From Haloferax elongans ATCC BAA-1513 (GTDB lineage Archaea; Halobacteriota; Halobacteria; Halobacteriales; Haloferacaceae), in NCBI RefSeq assembly GCF_000336755.1, contig NZ_AOLK01000021.1:126253-190252 (forward strand): DNA of 64,000 bases. The letters run 5' to 3'. How positions within the stretch are numbered: position 1 is the first letter of the stretch; every line of letters begins with the position of its first letter. The notes under the pieces were generated by a model. It was not told the origin of the DNA and did no database searches. It saw only the letters and a list, made by a program, of their open reading frames with translations. Both the position numbers and the translations under genes were made by a program. Shown here in pieces: positions 1 to 7,993 of the stretch.

Positions 1-127
1 CCCGAACCACCGACCTGTTCGCGTCAGCACGGAGGTGAGACCCAAACTCCTGCTGTCCGGCCGCGAGATCGACCCACATGTCTGTGAGGCTATCGAGGTC
101 GGTCAGCGAGGCAGGTGTGACGCGCAT
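1..127 (-). CDS. GNAT family N-acetyltransferase, N-terminal fragment
   Basis: Reading leftward from the ATG complement at 125-127 gives 42 residues that run off the window edge. They begin MRVTPASLTDLDSLTDMWVD and continue with a GSHL/ADANR segment. This is the usual opening of single-domain GNAT acetyltransferases, where a first beta strand is followed by a helix contacting the substrate. The acetyl-CoA binding motif would lie outside the window, so substrate and activity cannot be judged. The gene is divergent from livH, and the 162 bp between them carry both promoters. Confidence 0.6.
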   Translation of the reverse strand, partial: MRVTPASLTDLDSLTDMWVDLAAGQQEFGSHLRADANRSVVR

Positions 128-242
128 GTGTCTTTTTCGCATCCAGACGGCAATTAATTGTCGCTGAAATTGACGCGAATCTCCAACTTGGCCCGGGCTG
201 GCCTGATTGTGACGGCACTTGCTCACCGCTCGCGTGAAGAAA

Positions 243-252
243 GATTTATGTT
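243..252 (+). promoter_or_regulatory. TATA box and Shine-Dalgarno of the livHMGF operon
   Basis: GATTTATGTT sits behind a purine-rich stretch (GAAGAAA) typical of an archaeal BRE. It lies about 42 nt before the livH ATG, giving a leader of roughly 15-20 nt. A GAGGA Shine-Dalgarno-like motif lies around 277-281, about 9 nt before the start, so this operon is probably not leaderless. Assigned by eye. Confidence 0.45.
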
Positions 253-289
253 CGTTAATCGTCCGCACATAGCATGAGGATAGTTATCA

Positions 290-1396
290 ATGGGTATCGC
301 CGAAACATACTCCCGGGGCAGGGAGTTCGCAATCGAGCGTCCGTTCGCACTCGTGCTCGGAGTCATCGCAGCGTACCTGCTGGGTGACCTCCTGCTCGGG
401 CTCGCAACTGGGCAGACGCAGTTCGCCGACATCGGCTCGCTCGCCTGGGACGGACTGATGCGCGGGCTCGTAATTGGCCTCGCAGGCATCGGCCTGTCAA
501 TGACGTACAGTATCTTGAACTTCGCAAACTTCTCGCACGGTGACTACATCACCGCCGGCGCGTTCTCCGGGTGGTCGACTACGTACCTCCTCGCGGGACT
601 CGGCCGCGCCGACATTGGTGCGCTGATGTTGGTCGGTGCGGGGGGTTCCGTCTACGGCGGCACGCTCGGCATCGGCATGCTGTCGACGCCGCTCGCAGTC
701 ATCGCTGGCATCGTCGTCGCCGGAGGATTCACCATCCTCCTCTCGCTGGCGGTCGACCGTACCATTTTCAAGCCGATTCGTGACGAGGGTGGCATCACGC
801 TCCTCATCACGAGTATCGGTGTCGCGTTCGCACTCCGGTACCTGATGCAGTTCGTCTTCGGGTCTGACGTGCGTGGCACGACTGCACAACCGCCGTCTGT
901 CGGCCTGTACCTCGTCGACGGGACGGTATTCATCGACGCACACGACATCACGCTCCTCGTCATCGCGTCGGGCCTGATGCTGGGCGTTCACTTGCTGCTC
1001 CAGCGGACGAAGCTCGGCAAGGCGATGCGCGCGATGGCTGACAACGAAGACCTGGCCCGCATCACTGGCATCCCGACCGAACGGGTCGTCCGTTCCACGT
1101 GGATTATCGGTGGCGGTCTCACGGGTATCGCGGGATACATGTTCATCCTCTGGAAGGGGACCCTCGGCTTCAACGACGGGTGGCTGCTGCTGCTGCTCAT
1201 CTTCGCAGCGGTCATCCTCGGCGGTATCGGGTCCATCTACGGGGCAATCACTGGCGGCCTCGTCATCGGCCTGACCGCGTCGATGTCGGTCCTCTGGATT
1301 CCGTCGGCGTTCGCACGGGCCGCAGCGTTCGTCGTGATGATTGTCATCTTGCTCGTGAAACCGTCTGGTCTCTTTAGTGGGAGGTCGACGGCATGA
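290..1396 (+). CDS. livH: Branched-chain amino acid ABC transporter permease, LivH type
   Basis: This 368-residue multi-spanning inner-membrane permease is one of the two channel subunits of a hydrophobic amino acid (HAAT/LivFGHMK) importer. Family signatures are the early GLAGIGLSMTYSILNFANFSHGDY segment of the first half, and the cytoplasmic coupling loop with AMRAMADNEDLARITGIP that contacts the ATPases. About eight hydrophobic helices are visible, and the final GGIGSIYGAITGGLVIG helix is characteristic. It is slightly longer than bacterial LivH because of a glycine-rich extracellular loop near residues 110-130. It opens a tightly packed operon, and its TGA overlaps the ATG of livM. The transported substrate cannot be read from the sequence. 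Confidence 0.88.
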   Translation: MGIAETYSRGREFAIERPFALVLGVIAAYLLGDLLLGLATGQTQFADIGSLAWDGLMRGLVIGLAGIGLSMTYSILNFANFSHGDYITAGAFSGWSTTYLLAGLGRADIGALMLVGAGGSVYGGTLGIGMLSTPLAVIAGIVVAGGFTILLSLAVDRTIFKPIRDEGGITLLITSIGVAFALRYLMQFVFGSDVRGTTAQPPSVGLYLVDGTVFIDAHDITLLVIASGLMLGVHLLLQRTKLGKAMRAMADNEDLARITGIPTERVVRSTWIIGGGLTGIAGYMFILWKGTLGFNDGWLLLLLIFAAVILGGIGSIYGAITGGLVIGLTASMSVLWIPSAFARAAAFVVMIVILLVKPSGLFSGRSTA

Positions 1397-2772
1397 GTGT
1401 CCGCGACGACATCGCTGCCCGTATGCCGGGTGGCGACGCGGGACTTATCCTTGCCGTGCTCGCGACGGCGTACCTCCTGTACGTGCTCGCGGGCGTCGTG
1501 CTTGGCTACGACCTTCGCGGACAACTGAACTCCCTCGCGACGCTGACGTTCTACATCGGCGTGTTCGCGATGCTGTCGCTCGCGCTCAACCTCCACTGGG
1601 GGTACACGGGGCTGTTCAACATCGGCATCGTCGGCTTCATGGCCGTCGGTGTGTACGTGATGGCACTTGTCTCCAAGCCGACGTTCGTCGCCGGTGGTGC
1701 CGCACAGGTCGGGGGCCTCGGCCTTCCGCTCTGGGTCGGCATCATTGCCGGGATGGTCGCCGCTGCAGTCCTCGGATTCGTGGTGGCGCTCCCGGCGCTT
1801 CGGTTGCGGGCCGACTATCTGGCCATCGTGACTATTGCGATGTCAGAAATCGTCCGGTTCAGCTTCCTCTCGGGTGACCTGCAACAGTTCCAACTCTTTG
1901 GGTCGAAAGTCGGATTCGGTGGCGGGTCGGGGCTCATCCTCGACTTCGTGCCGCCGCTCGAAGCGCTGTTCCAGTCTGTGGGCCTGTGGGGCGTCTACCT
2001 CGGCTTCGTGGACGCGACGAAGGTTATCGTTCCGACGAACCCGAAGCCGGTCGTCGACGGCCTCGTCTACGGCCTGCTGCTCCTCACGTTCGTCACGGTG
2101 TTCTTCTGGCTGCTCAAGCGTACCGGCGAGTCTCCCTTCGGCCGCGTGCTGAAGGCCATCCGCGAGGACGAAGACGTCGCCAACGCGCTCGGGAAGGACA
2201 CCGACCGCTTCAAAATCAAGTCGTTCATGCTCGGGTGTGCGCTGATGGGCCTCGCCGGTATCCTCTGGCTGATGCCGCAGGGTGCCGTGACGCCGAACTT
2301 CTTCCGCCCGCGCGTGACGTTCTTCGTCTGGATCGCGCTCATCATCGGCGGTGCCGGGTCGAACACCGGCAGCGTGCTCGGTGGCGCGACGTTCGCGGCT
2401 CTCCTCTACCAGGGACCGCGGTACTTCCAGAACCTCGTGACGACGGTGCTTCCCAACCTCGACTCCCCACCGGGATTCGGGCAGGCGATCGGACCGCTCA
2501 TCTCGCAACTCGACCCCGTCCCGTTCCTGCTGTACACCATCGACAGTATCCGCCAACTCCAGTTGGTGGTGATGGGTCTCGTCCTCATCTGGCTGATGCA
2601 CAACCGGCCAGAGGGACTTCTCGGCCACCGCAAGGAGACGGCGTCGGTCATCTCGCTGTCGCGTCCCAAAGCGGCTGCTGCAGCCACTGACGGCGGCTCG
2701 GCCGATGGTGACGTCCAGACTGACGGCGGCGTCGATGTCGCCGACAACAACGGAGGTGTTGACGATGAGTGA
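1393..2772 (+). CDS. livM: Branched-chain amino acid ABC transporter permease, LivM type
   Basis: This 459-residue protein is the second permease subunit of the importer. Its N-terminal half has the LALNLHWGYTGLFNIGIVGFMAVG motif. A coupling loop (GRVLKAIREDEDVANALGKD) precedes the last helices, and an IIGGAGSNTGSVLGG helix follows. A soluble tail of about 60 residues rich in Ala, Gly and Asp extends beyond the usual family end and is probably a disordered haloarchaeal extension. The start overlaps livH by 4 nt (ATGA) and the end overlaps livG, which indicates translational coupling. It should pair with LivH to form the membrane pore. Confidence 0.88.
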   Translation: MSVRDDIAARMPGGDAGLILAVLATAYLLYVLAGVVLGYDLRGQLNSLATLTFYIGVFAMLSLALNLHWGYTGLFNIGIVGFMAVGVYVMALVSKPTFVAGGAAQVGGLGLPLWVGIIAGMVAAAVLGFVVALPALRLRADYLAIVTIAMSEIVRFSFLSGDLQQFQLFGSKVGFGGGSGLILDFVPPLEALFQSVGLWGVYLGFVDATKVIVPTNPKPVVDGLVYGLLLLTFVTVFFWLLKRTGESPFGRVLKAIREDEDVANALGKDTDRFKIKSFMLGCALMGLAGILWLMPQGAVTPNFFRPRVTFFVWIALIIGGAGSNTGSVLGGATFAALLYQGPRYFQNLVTTVLPNLDSPPGFGQAIGPLISQLDPVPFLLYTIDSIRQLQLVVMGLVLIWLMHNRPEGLLGHRKETASVISLSRPKAAAAATDGGSADGDVQTDGGVDVADNNGGVDDE

Positions 2773-3625
2773 TGCAAGCCAACCCGTCGATGATGTCGCA
2801 ACCAAGGTCGACGAAGGCGCACTAGGCTCCTTCGCGTCCGGCGTCCAGACCACCGAAGAGTACCCGCTACGTGTCGAAGGACTCCGCAAGTCGTTCGGCG
2901 GTATCACCGCCGTCGACGGCGCGACCTTCCAAGTCGAATCCGGGTCGCTCACTGGACTTATCGGCCCCAACGGTGCCGGGAAGTCCACGACGTTCAACCT
3001 CATCACCGGGATGATAAAACCCGACGCGGGGACCGTCACGTTCAACGGTGAGGACATCACCGGACTCGACCCACACGAGGTCGCAAACCGCGGGATGGTT
3101 CGGACGTTCCAAATTGCTCGCGAACTGAGCGAGATGACCGTCCTCGAAAACATGATGCTCGCCCCGCAACGCCAGCGCGGCGAAGAACTCTGGCGGTCCG
3201 TCCTTCCGGGCGTCCGAAACGACGTGCGCGAGCAAGAAGAAGAACTGCTCGAACGCGTCTGGGAAGTCCTCGACTTCTTCGACATCGACCACATCGCCGA
3301 GGAGTACGCTGGAAACCTCTCCGGTGGCCAGCGGAAACTGCTGGAGATGGCACGGGCGCTCCTCACGGACCCGGACATGCTGCTCCTCGACGAACCGTTC
3401 GCCGGCGTCAACCCGACGCTGGAGAAGAAACTCCTCGAACACATCCACGAACTCCGTGAACAGGGCTACACCTTCCTGCTCGTCGAACACGACATGGACC
3501 TCATCATGAACAACTGTGAACACGTCATCGTCCTTCACCAGGGACGGGTGCTCACCGAAGGCACCCCCGACGACATTCGGAGCAACGAAGAGGTCATCGA
3601 AGCGTACCTCGGAGGGAACGTATGA
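2765..3625 (+). CDS. livG: Branched-chain amino acid ABC transporter ATP-binding protein, LivG type
   Basis: ABC ATPase of 286 residues. Walker A is GPNGAGKST (residues 67-75), the signature is LSGGQ (185-189), Walker B is MLLLDEP (205-211) and the switch His is H242 (LVEHDMD). The long insertion between the Q-loop and signature (about 130-180) and the GMVRTFQIARE segment are typical of LivG rather than LivF. The ATG at 2765 overlaps the livM stop. An earlier in-frame Met exists but would lie deep inside livM. The N-terminal 35 residues before the nucleotide-binding domain are acidic and poorly conserved. It energises uptake together with LivF. Confidence 0.9.
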   Translation: MSDASQPVDDVATKVDEGALGSFASGVQTTEEYPLRVEGLRKSFGGITAVDGATFQVESGSLTGLIGPNGAGKSTTFNLITGMIKPDAGTVTFNGEDITGLDPHEVANRGMVRTFQIARELSEMTVLENMMLAPQRQRGEELWRSVLPGVRNDVREQEEELLERVWEVLDFFDIDHIAEEYAGNLSGGQRKLLEMARALLTDPDMLLLDEPFAGVNPTLEKKLLEHIHELREQGYTFLLVEHDMDLIMNNCEHVIVLHQGRVLTEGTPDDIRSNEEVIEAYLGGNV

Positions 3626-4383
3626 GCGTCGACGCGAACCGCAACGCAACGAGCGGCGCTGGTATCGAAGACCGAAGCGACGTGCTCCTCCGCGTCCGCG
3701 GCCTCGACGCCGGCTACGGCGACCTGCAAATCCTCACTGACGTCGACATGGACGTCTTCGACGGGGAGTACGTGACCATCGTCGGACCCAACGGGGCTGG
3801 CAAGTCGACGACGATGAAGTCTGTCTTCGGGCTGACTGCTCTCATGGGCGGCGATATTCAGTTCAAAGACGAGGACATCACCGGTCGCAAACCGGAAAAT
3901 ATCATCCACGTCGGCGTCGGCTATGTCCCGCAGAACGACAACATCTTCTCGGCCCTGACGGTCGAAGAGAACCTCGAAATGGGTGCGTACATCCTCGACG
4001 ATGTTCCGCAAGACGCGATTCGAGCGGTGTACGACCGCTTCCCCATCCTCGAAGAGCGCAAGCACCAGAAAGCTGGCACCATGTCCGGCGGGCAGCAGCA
4101 GATGCTCGCAATGGGTCGCGCGCTGATGCTCGACCCCGACTTGCTCCTCCTCGATGAGCCATCGGCGGGTCTCGCACCCGACCTCGTCGAGGAGATGTTC
4201 GACAAAATCGACGAGATTAACGAGGCGGGGACGGCCATCCTGATGGTCGAACAGAACGCAAAAGAGGCGCTTCGACGCTGTGACCGCGGCTACGTCCTCG
4301 CGAACGGACAAAACCGCTACATGGACACGGGGACGGCACTCCTCGAAGACGAACAGGTCCGACAGGACTTCCTCGGCGGATAA
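3622..4383 (+). CDS. livF: Branched-chain amino acid ABC transporter ATP-binding protein, LivF type
   Basis: ABC ATPase of 253 residues with Walker A GPNGAGKST (55-63), signature MSGGQ (154-158), Walker B LLLLDEP (174-180) and the LivF-type AGLAPDLVEEMF segment. It is the last gene of the livHMGF operon and overlaps livG by 4 nt. A run of six T at about 4408-4413, just past the stop, is a plausible terminator. LivF forms the ATPase pair with LivG. The binding protein that should feed this transporter is encoded just downstream on the opposite strand. Confidence 0.9.
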   Translation: MSVDANRNATSGAGIEDRSDVLLRVRGLDAGYGDLQILTDVDMDVFDGEYVTIVGPNGAGKSTTMKSVFGLTALMGGDIQFKDEDITGRKPENIIHVGVGYVPQNDNIFSALTVEENLEMGAYILDDVPQDAIRAVYDRFPILEERKHQKAGTMSGGQQQMLAMGRALMLDPDLLLLDEPSAGLAPDLVEEMFDKIDEINEAGTAILMVEQNAKEALRRCDRGYVLANGQNRYMDTGTALLEDEQVRQDFLGG

Positions 4384-4704
4384 CTCATCCTCCCGAACAC
4401 GGACTCATTTTTTGACGCTGCCTGCCAACAGCCGTGCTATTCGCTCACTCGCGACAGGTGTAGCACGATTCGACCGCTGTTGGATTCCAGAACAGCAGCC
4501 ACGACTCCCCACGCCTCTGGCCCTCTCGGCTTCACAGCCAGCTTTGTGGTTCAAACCTGCTCAACCACGCTCGACGTGTCAGAACCTCACTCAGCGTCTT
4601 GTGGCGGCGCTGTATGTCTGACGATTGTTGACTATCAGCATGAACGAGGCGATGCAACCGCTCACGACGGAGTGTCGAAAGAAAAGTCGGGTCTGTGTAT
4701 CCGC
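4384..4704. other. Convergent intergenic region, no gene seen
   Basis: These 321 bp lie between the converging livF and binding-protein genes. T-rich tracts sit at both ends: one at about 4408-4413 for the plus strand, and an ACTTTTCTTT tract read on the minus strand at about 4677-4687. They look like terminators. A 6-bp inverted repeat (GCTGTT 4476-4481, AACAGC 4491-4496) is the only hairpin noted. No credible protein or tRNA was found, and no remnant of a second binding-protein copy is recognisable. Confidence 0.5.
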
Positions 4705-6018
4705 TTAGTTGTCCGGGCCGGACAGCGCCGTCTCGATGACCGAAGAGTACGACGACTCGCCGATGTTGAACGCGACTTGGTTGTAGACCTCTCCGTCGAA
4801 CTGGTCGCTGAAGACGTTCGAGAAGCGCTCGGAGAGCTGCTGGCCGTAGTCGTTGTTGACGAACAGCGTCGACACCGTGCTGACTTCGAGGCGTTCGGCC
4901 ATGACCTGCGCCATGACGCGCCCCTGCAGGAAGTCCGACGGTGCCGTCCGGAAGATGAAGTCGTTGTCTTCGAGGTTCGAGACGGACAGTGCCGTCGAGG
5001 ACGGTGAGCAACCGACGACTTCGTTCGGAATGAACGCCTGCTGTGAGACAGGGACGTTCACACCGGAGGACGCCGACCCACACACCGAGGGGACACCCGC
5101 GGAGACGAGCGACTGCGCGGCGGAGACACCAGCGTCCGGGGACGTTTGGGTGTCTTCGATTTGCGCGTTGACCGAGATTCCCGCCGGGTTGGCCTCGTTG
5201 ACCTGCTTGACCGGAATCTGTGCCGCCTGAATCATCGGCTGACCGACTGCTGCGAGGTCACCGGTCTCCGGCAGGAGAATCCCAACCGAAATCTCACGGT
5301 CGGAGCCACCGGGACCGCTGTCCGCCATCGGGCCAGCGCCGTCAGGGTTCTCGCCCGCGAAGCTCTGCTTGTCGACGCCGGTCGTCGCGTTGTTCTCGGC
5401 GTCGAACTCCCAGATGGAGTAGGCTGCCTCTGCCGGGTCGCCCTTCTCGTCGAAGTTGACAGAGGAGGACGCACCCTCGTAGCTGATGTCGTCGCCGTTT
5501 GCGGCCGCTTCCATCCCCTCGATGAGGTTGTCTGGGCCGACTGTCATTCCGCCGGGATTGGCCATCCGGCGCATCTGGTCTTTGACCGCCGGACCGGAGT
5601 TCTCACCGGCTGCGGCGTTCGCCAGTAGCTGCACTGCGACGGAGTCGTAACACTGCGACGTGAAGACGCCGGGTGCTGCTCCGTACTCGTCTTGGAACAA
5701 CTGGTTGAACGTCTCTTGGTTCGGACCACCTGCCGCCGGTGCCGTCCCGGTCACGTTCTCCATGTCGTTACCGACCTGTCCGGGCATCGAACCCGAGCGC
5801 AGGCCGTCAGGAACGAGAATTTCTTCGCTCCCGTCGGAGGCGCTGTAGTAGTCGCGGAACAGTTGGATACCACTCTCGGGGTACCCAATGACGACGAGCC
5901 CATCTGGGCCGCCGCCTCCGCCGCCGCCACCGATACATCCGGATAATCCTGTCAAGCCTGCCGCTCCCGCGGCTCCCACTCCCTTGAGGAAGTCGCGGCG
6001 TACGATATCACGTACCAT
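4705..6018 (-). CDS. LivK-type substrate-binding lipoprotein with circularly permuted lobes
   Basis: This 437-residue Tat-exported lipoprotein (RR at 7-8, lipobox LSGC with Cys28, then a poly-Gly linker) should capture the substrate for livHMGF. The order of its halves is reversed. Residues 38-238 are the usual C-terminal half: GLVVIGYPESGIQLFRDYY, then ILVPDGLRSG, FTSQCYDSVAVQLLANAAAG and VNFDEKGDPAEAAY. Residues 239-437 are the usual N-terminal half: ISVGILLPETGDLAAVGQ, then DTQTSPDAGVSAAQSLVSAG, FRTAPSDFLQG and VNNDYGQQLSERF, ending SVIETALSGPDN at a TAA. A Gly/Pro-rich segment (about 222-238) joins the old termini. The start is the ATG at 6018 because TTTATAAA at 6042-6049 puts transcription initiation there. 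The ATG at 6030 would precede the mRNA. The family is clear; retained function is inference. Confidence 0.85.
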   Translation of the reverse strand: MVRDIVRRDFLKGVGAAGAAGLTGLSGCIGGGGGGGGPDGLVVIGYPESGIQLFRDYYSASDGSEEILVPDGLRSGSMPGQVGNDMENVTGTAPAAGGPNQETFNQLFQDEYGAAPGVFTSQCYDSVAVQLLANAAAGENSGPAVKDQMRRMANPGGMTVGPDNLIEGMEAAANGDDISYEGASSSVNFDEKGDPAEAAYSIWEFDAENNATTGVDKQSFAGENPDGAGPMADSGPGGSDREISVGILLPETGDLAAVGQPMIQAAQIPVKQVNEANPAGISVNAQIEDTQTSPDAGVSAAQSLVSAGVPSVCGSASSGVNVPVSQQAFIPNEVVGCSPSSTALSVSNLEDNDFIFRTAPSDFLQGRVMAQVMAERLEVSTVSTLFVNNDYGQQLSERFSNVFSDQFDGEVYNQVAFNIGESSYSSVIETALSGPDN

Positions 6019-6030
6019 GTGAATTGCCAT

Positions 6031-6062
6031 GGTGAGAGTGGTTTATAAATTTAACTCTCACC
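6031..6062 (-). promoter_or_regulatory. TATA box of the binding-protein gene inside a 9-bp inverted repeat
   Basis: TTTATAAA at 6042-6049 is centred about 27 nt before the chosen ATG at 6018, which fits leaderless transcription. It is bracketed by GGTGAGAGT (6031-6039) and its exact reverse complement ACTCTCACC (6054-6062). A dimeric repressor bound there would block TBP access. The repeat is seen directly; the operator role is inferred. Confidence 0.5.
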
Positions 6063-6134
6063 AGTCCGTAATCCGCTCCAATTGCGGGATACGGCGGTAC
6101 GAGAATTGTATGTTAGGTACAGACAAACACCGCG

Positions 6135-6143
6135 TTTTATATA
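6135..6143 (+). promoter_or_regulatory. TATA box upstream of udk
   Basis: TTTTATATACTAA lies about 65 nt before the udk ATG and would give a leader of roughly 40 nt. It stands in an AT-rich patch between the two divergent genes. Assigned by eye. Confidence 0.4.
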
Positions 6144-6204
6144 CTAATGTGAGAGACGCTGCGAATCGCTGCGTTCAAACCTATTCGCGGGTGTTTTTCG
6201 TTCG

Positions 6205-6888
6205 ATGACCATCCCGTCGTTCGTCATCGGTATCGCCGGGGGCAGCGGTGCCGGTAAGACGACTGTGGCCCGACTCATCACGGAGAACGTCGGTGAGTCA
6301 GTCACCCGAATCCCGATTGACAACTACTACAAAGACCAGAGCCACCTCGAGATGGCCGAACGCGAGCAGGTCAACTACGACCACCCCTCGGCGTTCGAGT
6401 GGGACCTCCTTCGCGAGCAACTGGCCGAACTGCTGGAGGGCAGGGCCGTCGAGATGCCGCAGTACGATTTCGAGATTCACAACCGAAAGCCCGAGCCCGC
6501 GGCGGTCGAACCGACCGACGTCATCATCCTCGAAGGGATTCTCGCACTCTACGACGAGCAGGTCAACGAGATGCTCGACCTTCGGCTCTACGTCGAAACC
6601 GACGCCGACGTTCGTATCCTTCGGCGCATCCAGCGCGACGCCATCGACCGTGGCCGTGACTTACAGGGCGTCATCGACCAATATCTCTCGACGGTCAAAC
6701 CGATGCACGAGCAGTTCATCGAACCGACGAAGAAACACGCCGACCTCATCATCCCTGAAGGGGCCAACAGCGTCGCGGTCACGCTCCTCGAAGAGAAAGT
6801 GCAGGCCGAGGTCGAAGGCGACGCCACGCGCACGTGGGAGCGCGAAGCTATCGAGCAGGAAGTCAAAGAACGGACCTCGTTCGACTGA
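6205..6888 (+). CDS. udk: Uridine kinase
   Basis: P-loop kinase of 227 residues of the uridine/cytidine kinase family, which phosphorylates uridine or cytidine in pyrimidine salvage. Walker A GGSGAGKT is at residues 12-19. The family motifs IPIDNYYKDQSHL and NYDHPSAFEWDLL (nucleoside-binding lid) are present, as are VIILEGILALYD and the RRIQRDAIDRGRDLQGVIDQY lid region. Length matches the family, with a haloarchaeal charged C-terminal tail. It is monocistronic with its own promoter. No nucleoside transporter is adjacent, so a link to the neighbouring ABC operon is not supported. Confidence 0.93.
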   Translation: MTIPSFVIGIAGGSGAGKTTVARLITENVGESVTRIPIDNYYKDQSHLEMAEREQVNYDHPSAFEWDLLREQLAELLEGRAVEMPQYDFEIHNRKPEPAAVEPTDVIILEGILALYDEQVNEMLDLRLYVETDADVRILRRIQRDAIDRGRDLQGVIDQYLSTVKPMHEQFIEPTKKHADLIIPEGANSVAVTLLEEKVQAEVEGDATRTWEREAIEQEVKERTSFD

Positions 6889-6953
6889 GTCGGTGGTGTC
6901 GCTCTGCTCGCGTTTGGCCGAGCGTTCGTCGAACCGAGAGAAGAGACGGGAAA

Positions 6954-7274
6954 TTACGCGGTCGAGTTATTGACGAACTGTTCTGCGCCTTCGTAGAACC
7001 AGAAGTCGTTTTCGCGCATCGCTTTGCCGACCGCTTTGTGGAATTCGATGAAACCGCCGAACTCCTCTCCTTCGACGTGCTCGAAGATTTCCGACAGCGA
7101 GACGACGCGCTCGTGGTCGAGTCGGATGGGCACGTCACCGAATTCGTCGACGAACTCCGCCTTGTTCAGCGGGAAGTCTGCTTCTTCGTCGATTTTCTTC
7201 GCGATAATTGCCTGGCCGTACTTACGTCCGCCTTCGCTTCCTTCCTCACCGTCGGGGTCGTGTGGCCAATCCAT
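6954..7274 (-). CDS. Conserved haloarchaeal protein (DUF5785-like)
   Basis: Small soluble protein of 106 residues beginning MDWPHDPDGEEGSEGGRKYG, a compact haloarchaeal-only family I associate with DUF5785. The conserved core reads AIIAKKIDEEADFPL, then FVDEFGDVPIRLDHERVVSL and ENDFWFYEGAEQF. It has no membrane segment, no cysteine pair and no catalytic motif I recognise. The Met at 7274 is preferred because the conserved MDWPHD opening starts there; residues upstream look non-coding. It is convergent with udk and divergent from the DUF21 gene. Function unknown. Confidence 0.75.
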   Translation of the reverse strand: MDWPHDPDGEEGSEGGRKYGQAIIAKKIDEEADFPLNKAEFVDEFGDVPIRLDHERVVSLSEIFEHVEGEEFGGFIEFHKAVGKAMRENDFWFYEGAEQFVNNSTA

Positions 7275-7384
7275 ATCCGAGTGTTGGCAGGCCGATTCAA
7301 AGCCGTTACGCATTTGTTGGTATCTGTCATGCGAGATTCACCGAGGCGGAACGATTTCCGTCTTCGCTCCAACGGGCTACGTGT

Positions 7385-7903
7385 ATGACAACGACCACTC
7401 TCCTCGTCGGCGGACTTACCGCAGTTATCCTGCTGTTGGTGTGTAGCGCGTTCTTCTCCAGTTCTGAGACGGCTATCTTCTCACTGCCACAGGATTGGAT
7501 TCGACAGCAAGCGGACACCACCGGTGACTCCCGTGCGACCACACTCGCCGAACTCTCTGGCGACCCGCACCGACTGCTCGTGACGCTCCTCGTCGGCAAC
7601 AACGTCGTGAACATCGCGATTTCCAGTATCATGACAGTGCTGGTCGTCAGTTATCTCCCACCCGGCCTCGCGGTCGTCGCAACGACGCTCATCAGCAGTT
7701 TCGTCATCCTCGTGTTCGGTGAAATCGTCCCCAAATCCTTCGGCCTCGGAAACGCCGAACGGTGGGCGACGACGGTCGCACCAGTCATCCGGCTCGTCGA
7801 AATCGCACTCTTTCCCCTCATCGTCGTCTTCGACTGGATTACGCGCCGCATGAACACGCTCATCAGTGGCGAGAGCGCCATTGAAGCGCCGTATCTGGAG
7901 TAA
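7385..7903 (+). CDS. DUF21 (CNNM transmembrane domain) protein without CBS domains
   Basis: A 172-residue membrane protein that consists only of the DUF21/CNNM transmembrane domain. This is the ion-conducting part of CNNM/CorB-type magnesium or sodium exporters. Family features are the opening hydrophobic helix followed by SAFFSSSETAIFSL, LLVTLLVGNNVVNIAISS and the FGEIVPKSFG motif near the third helix. Usual homologues continue into a CBS pair and a CorC/HlyC domain. Here the protein stops shortly after the last helix, and the following 90 bp carry no continuation. It may be a natural single-domain paralogue or a truncated gene. Transport activity is inferred only. Confidence 0.8.
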   Translation: MTTTTLLVGGLTAVILLLVCSAFFSSSETAIFSLPQDWIRQQADTTGDSRATTLAELSGDPHRLLVTLLVGNNVVNIAISSIMTVLVVSYLPPGLAVVATTLISSFVILVFGEIVPKSFGLGNAERWATTVAPVIRLVEIALFPLIVVFDWITRRMNTLISGESAIEAPYLE

Positions 7904-7993
7904 GCGAGTTCCTGCGGCGGTGTTCTCCACAAGTATGCTGCGTGGTACCGTGAGGCAAGAAATAACATGCTGGCCCCCTATTCTCAGGGGAGT

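Noticed and set aside
4548-4557. GGTTCAAACC resembling a tRNA T-arm (B box) in the livF/binding-protein gap
   Set aside because: No acceptor stem, anticodon arm or D-arm could be placed around it; it is a short palindrome by chance.
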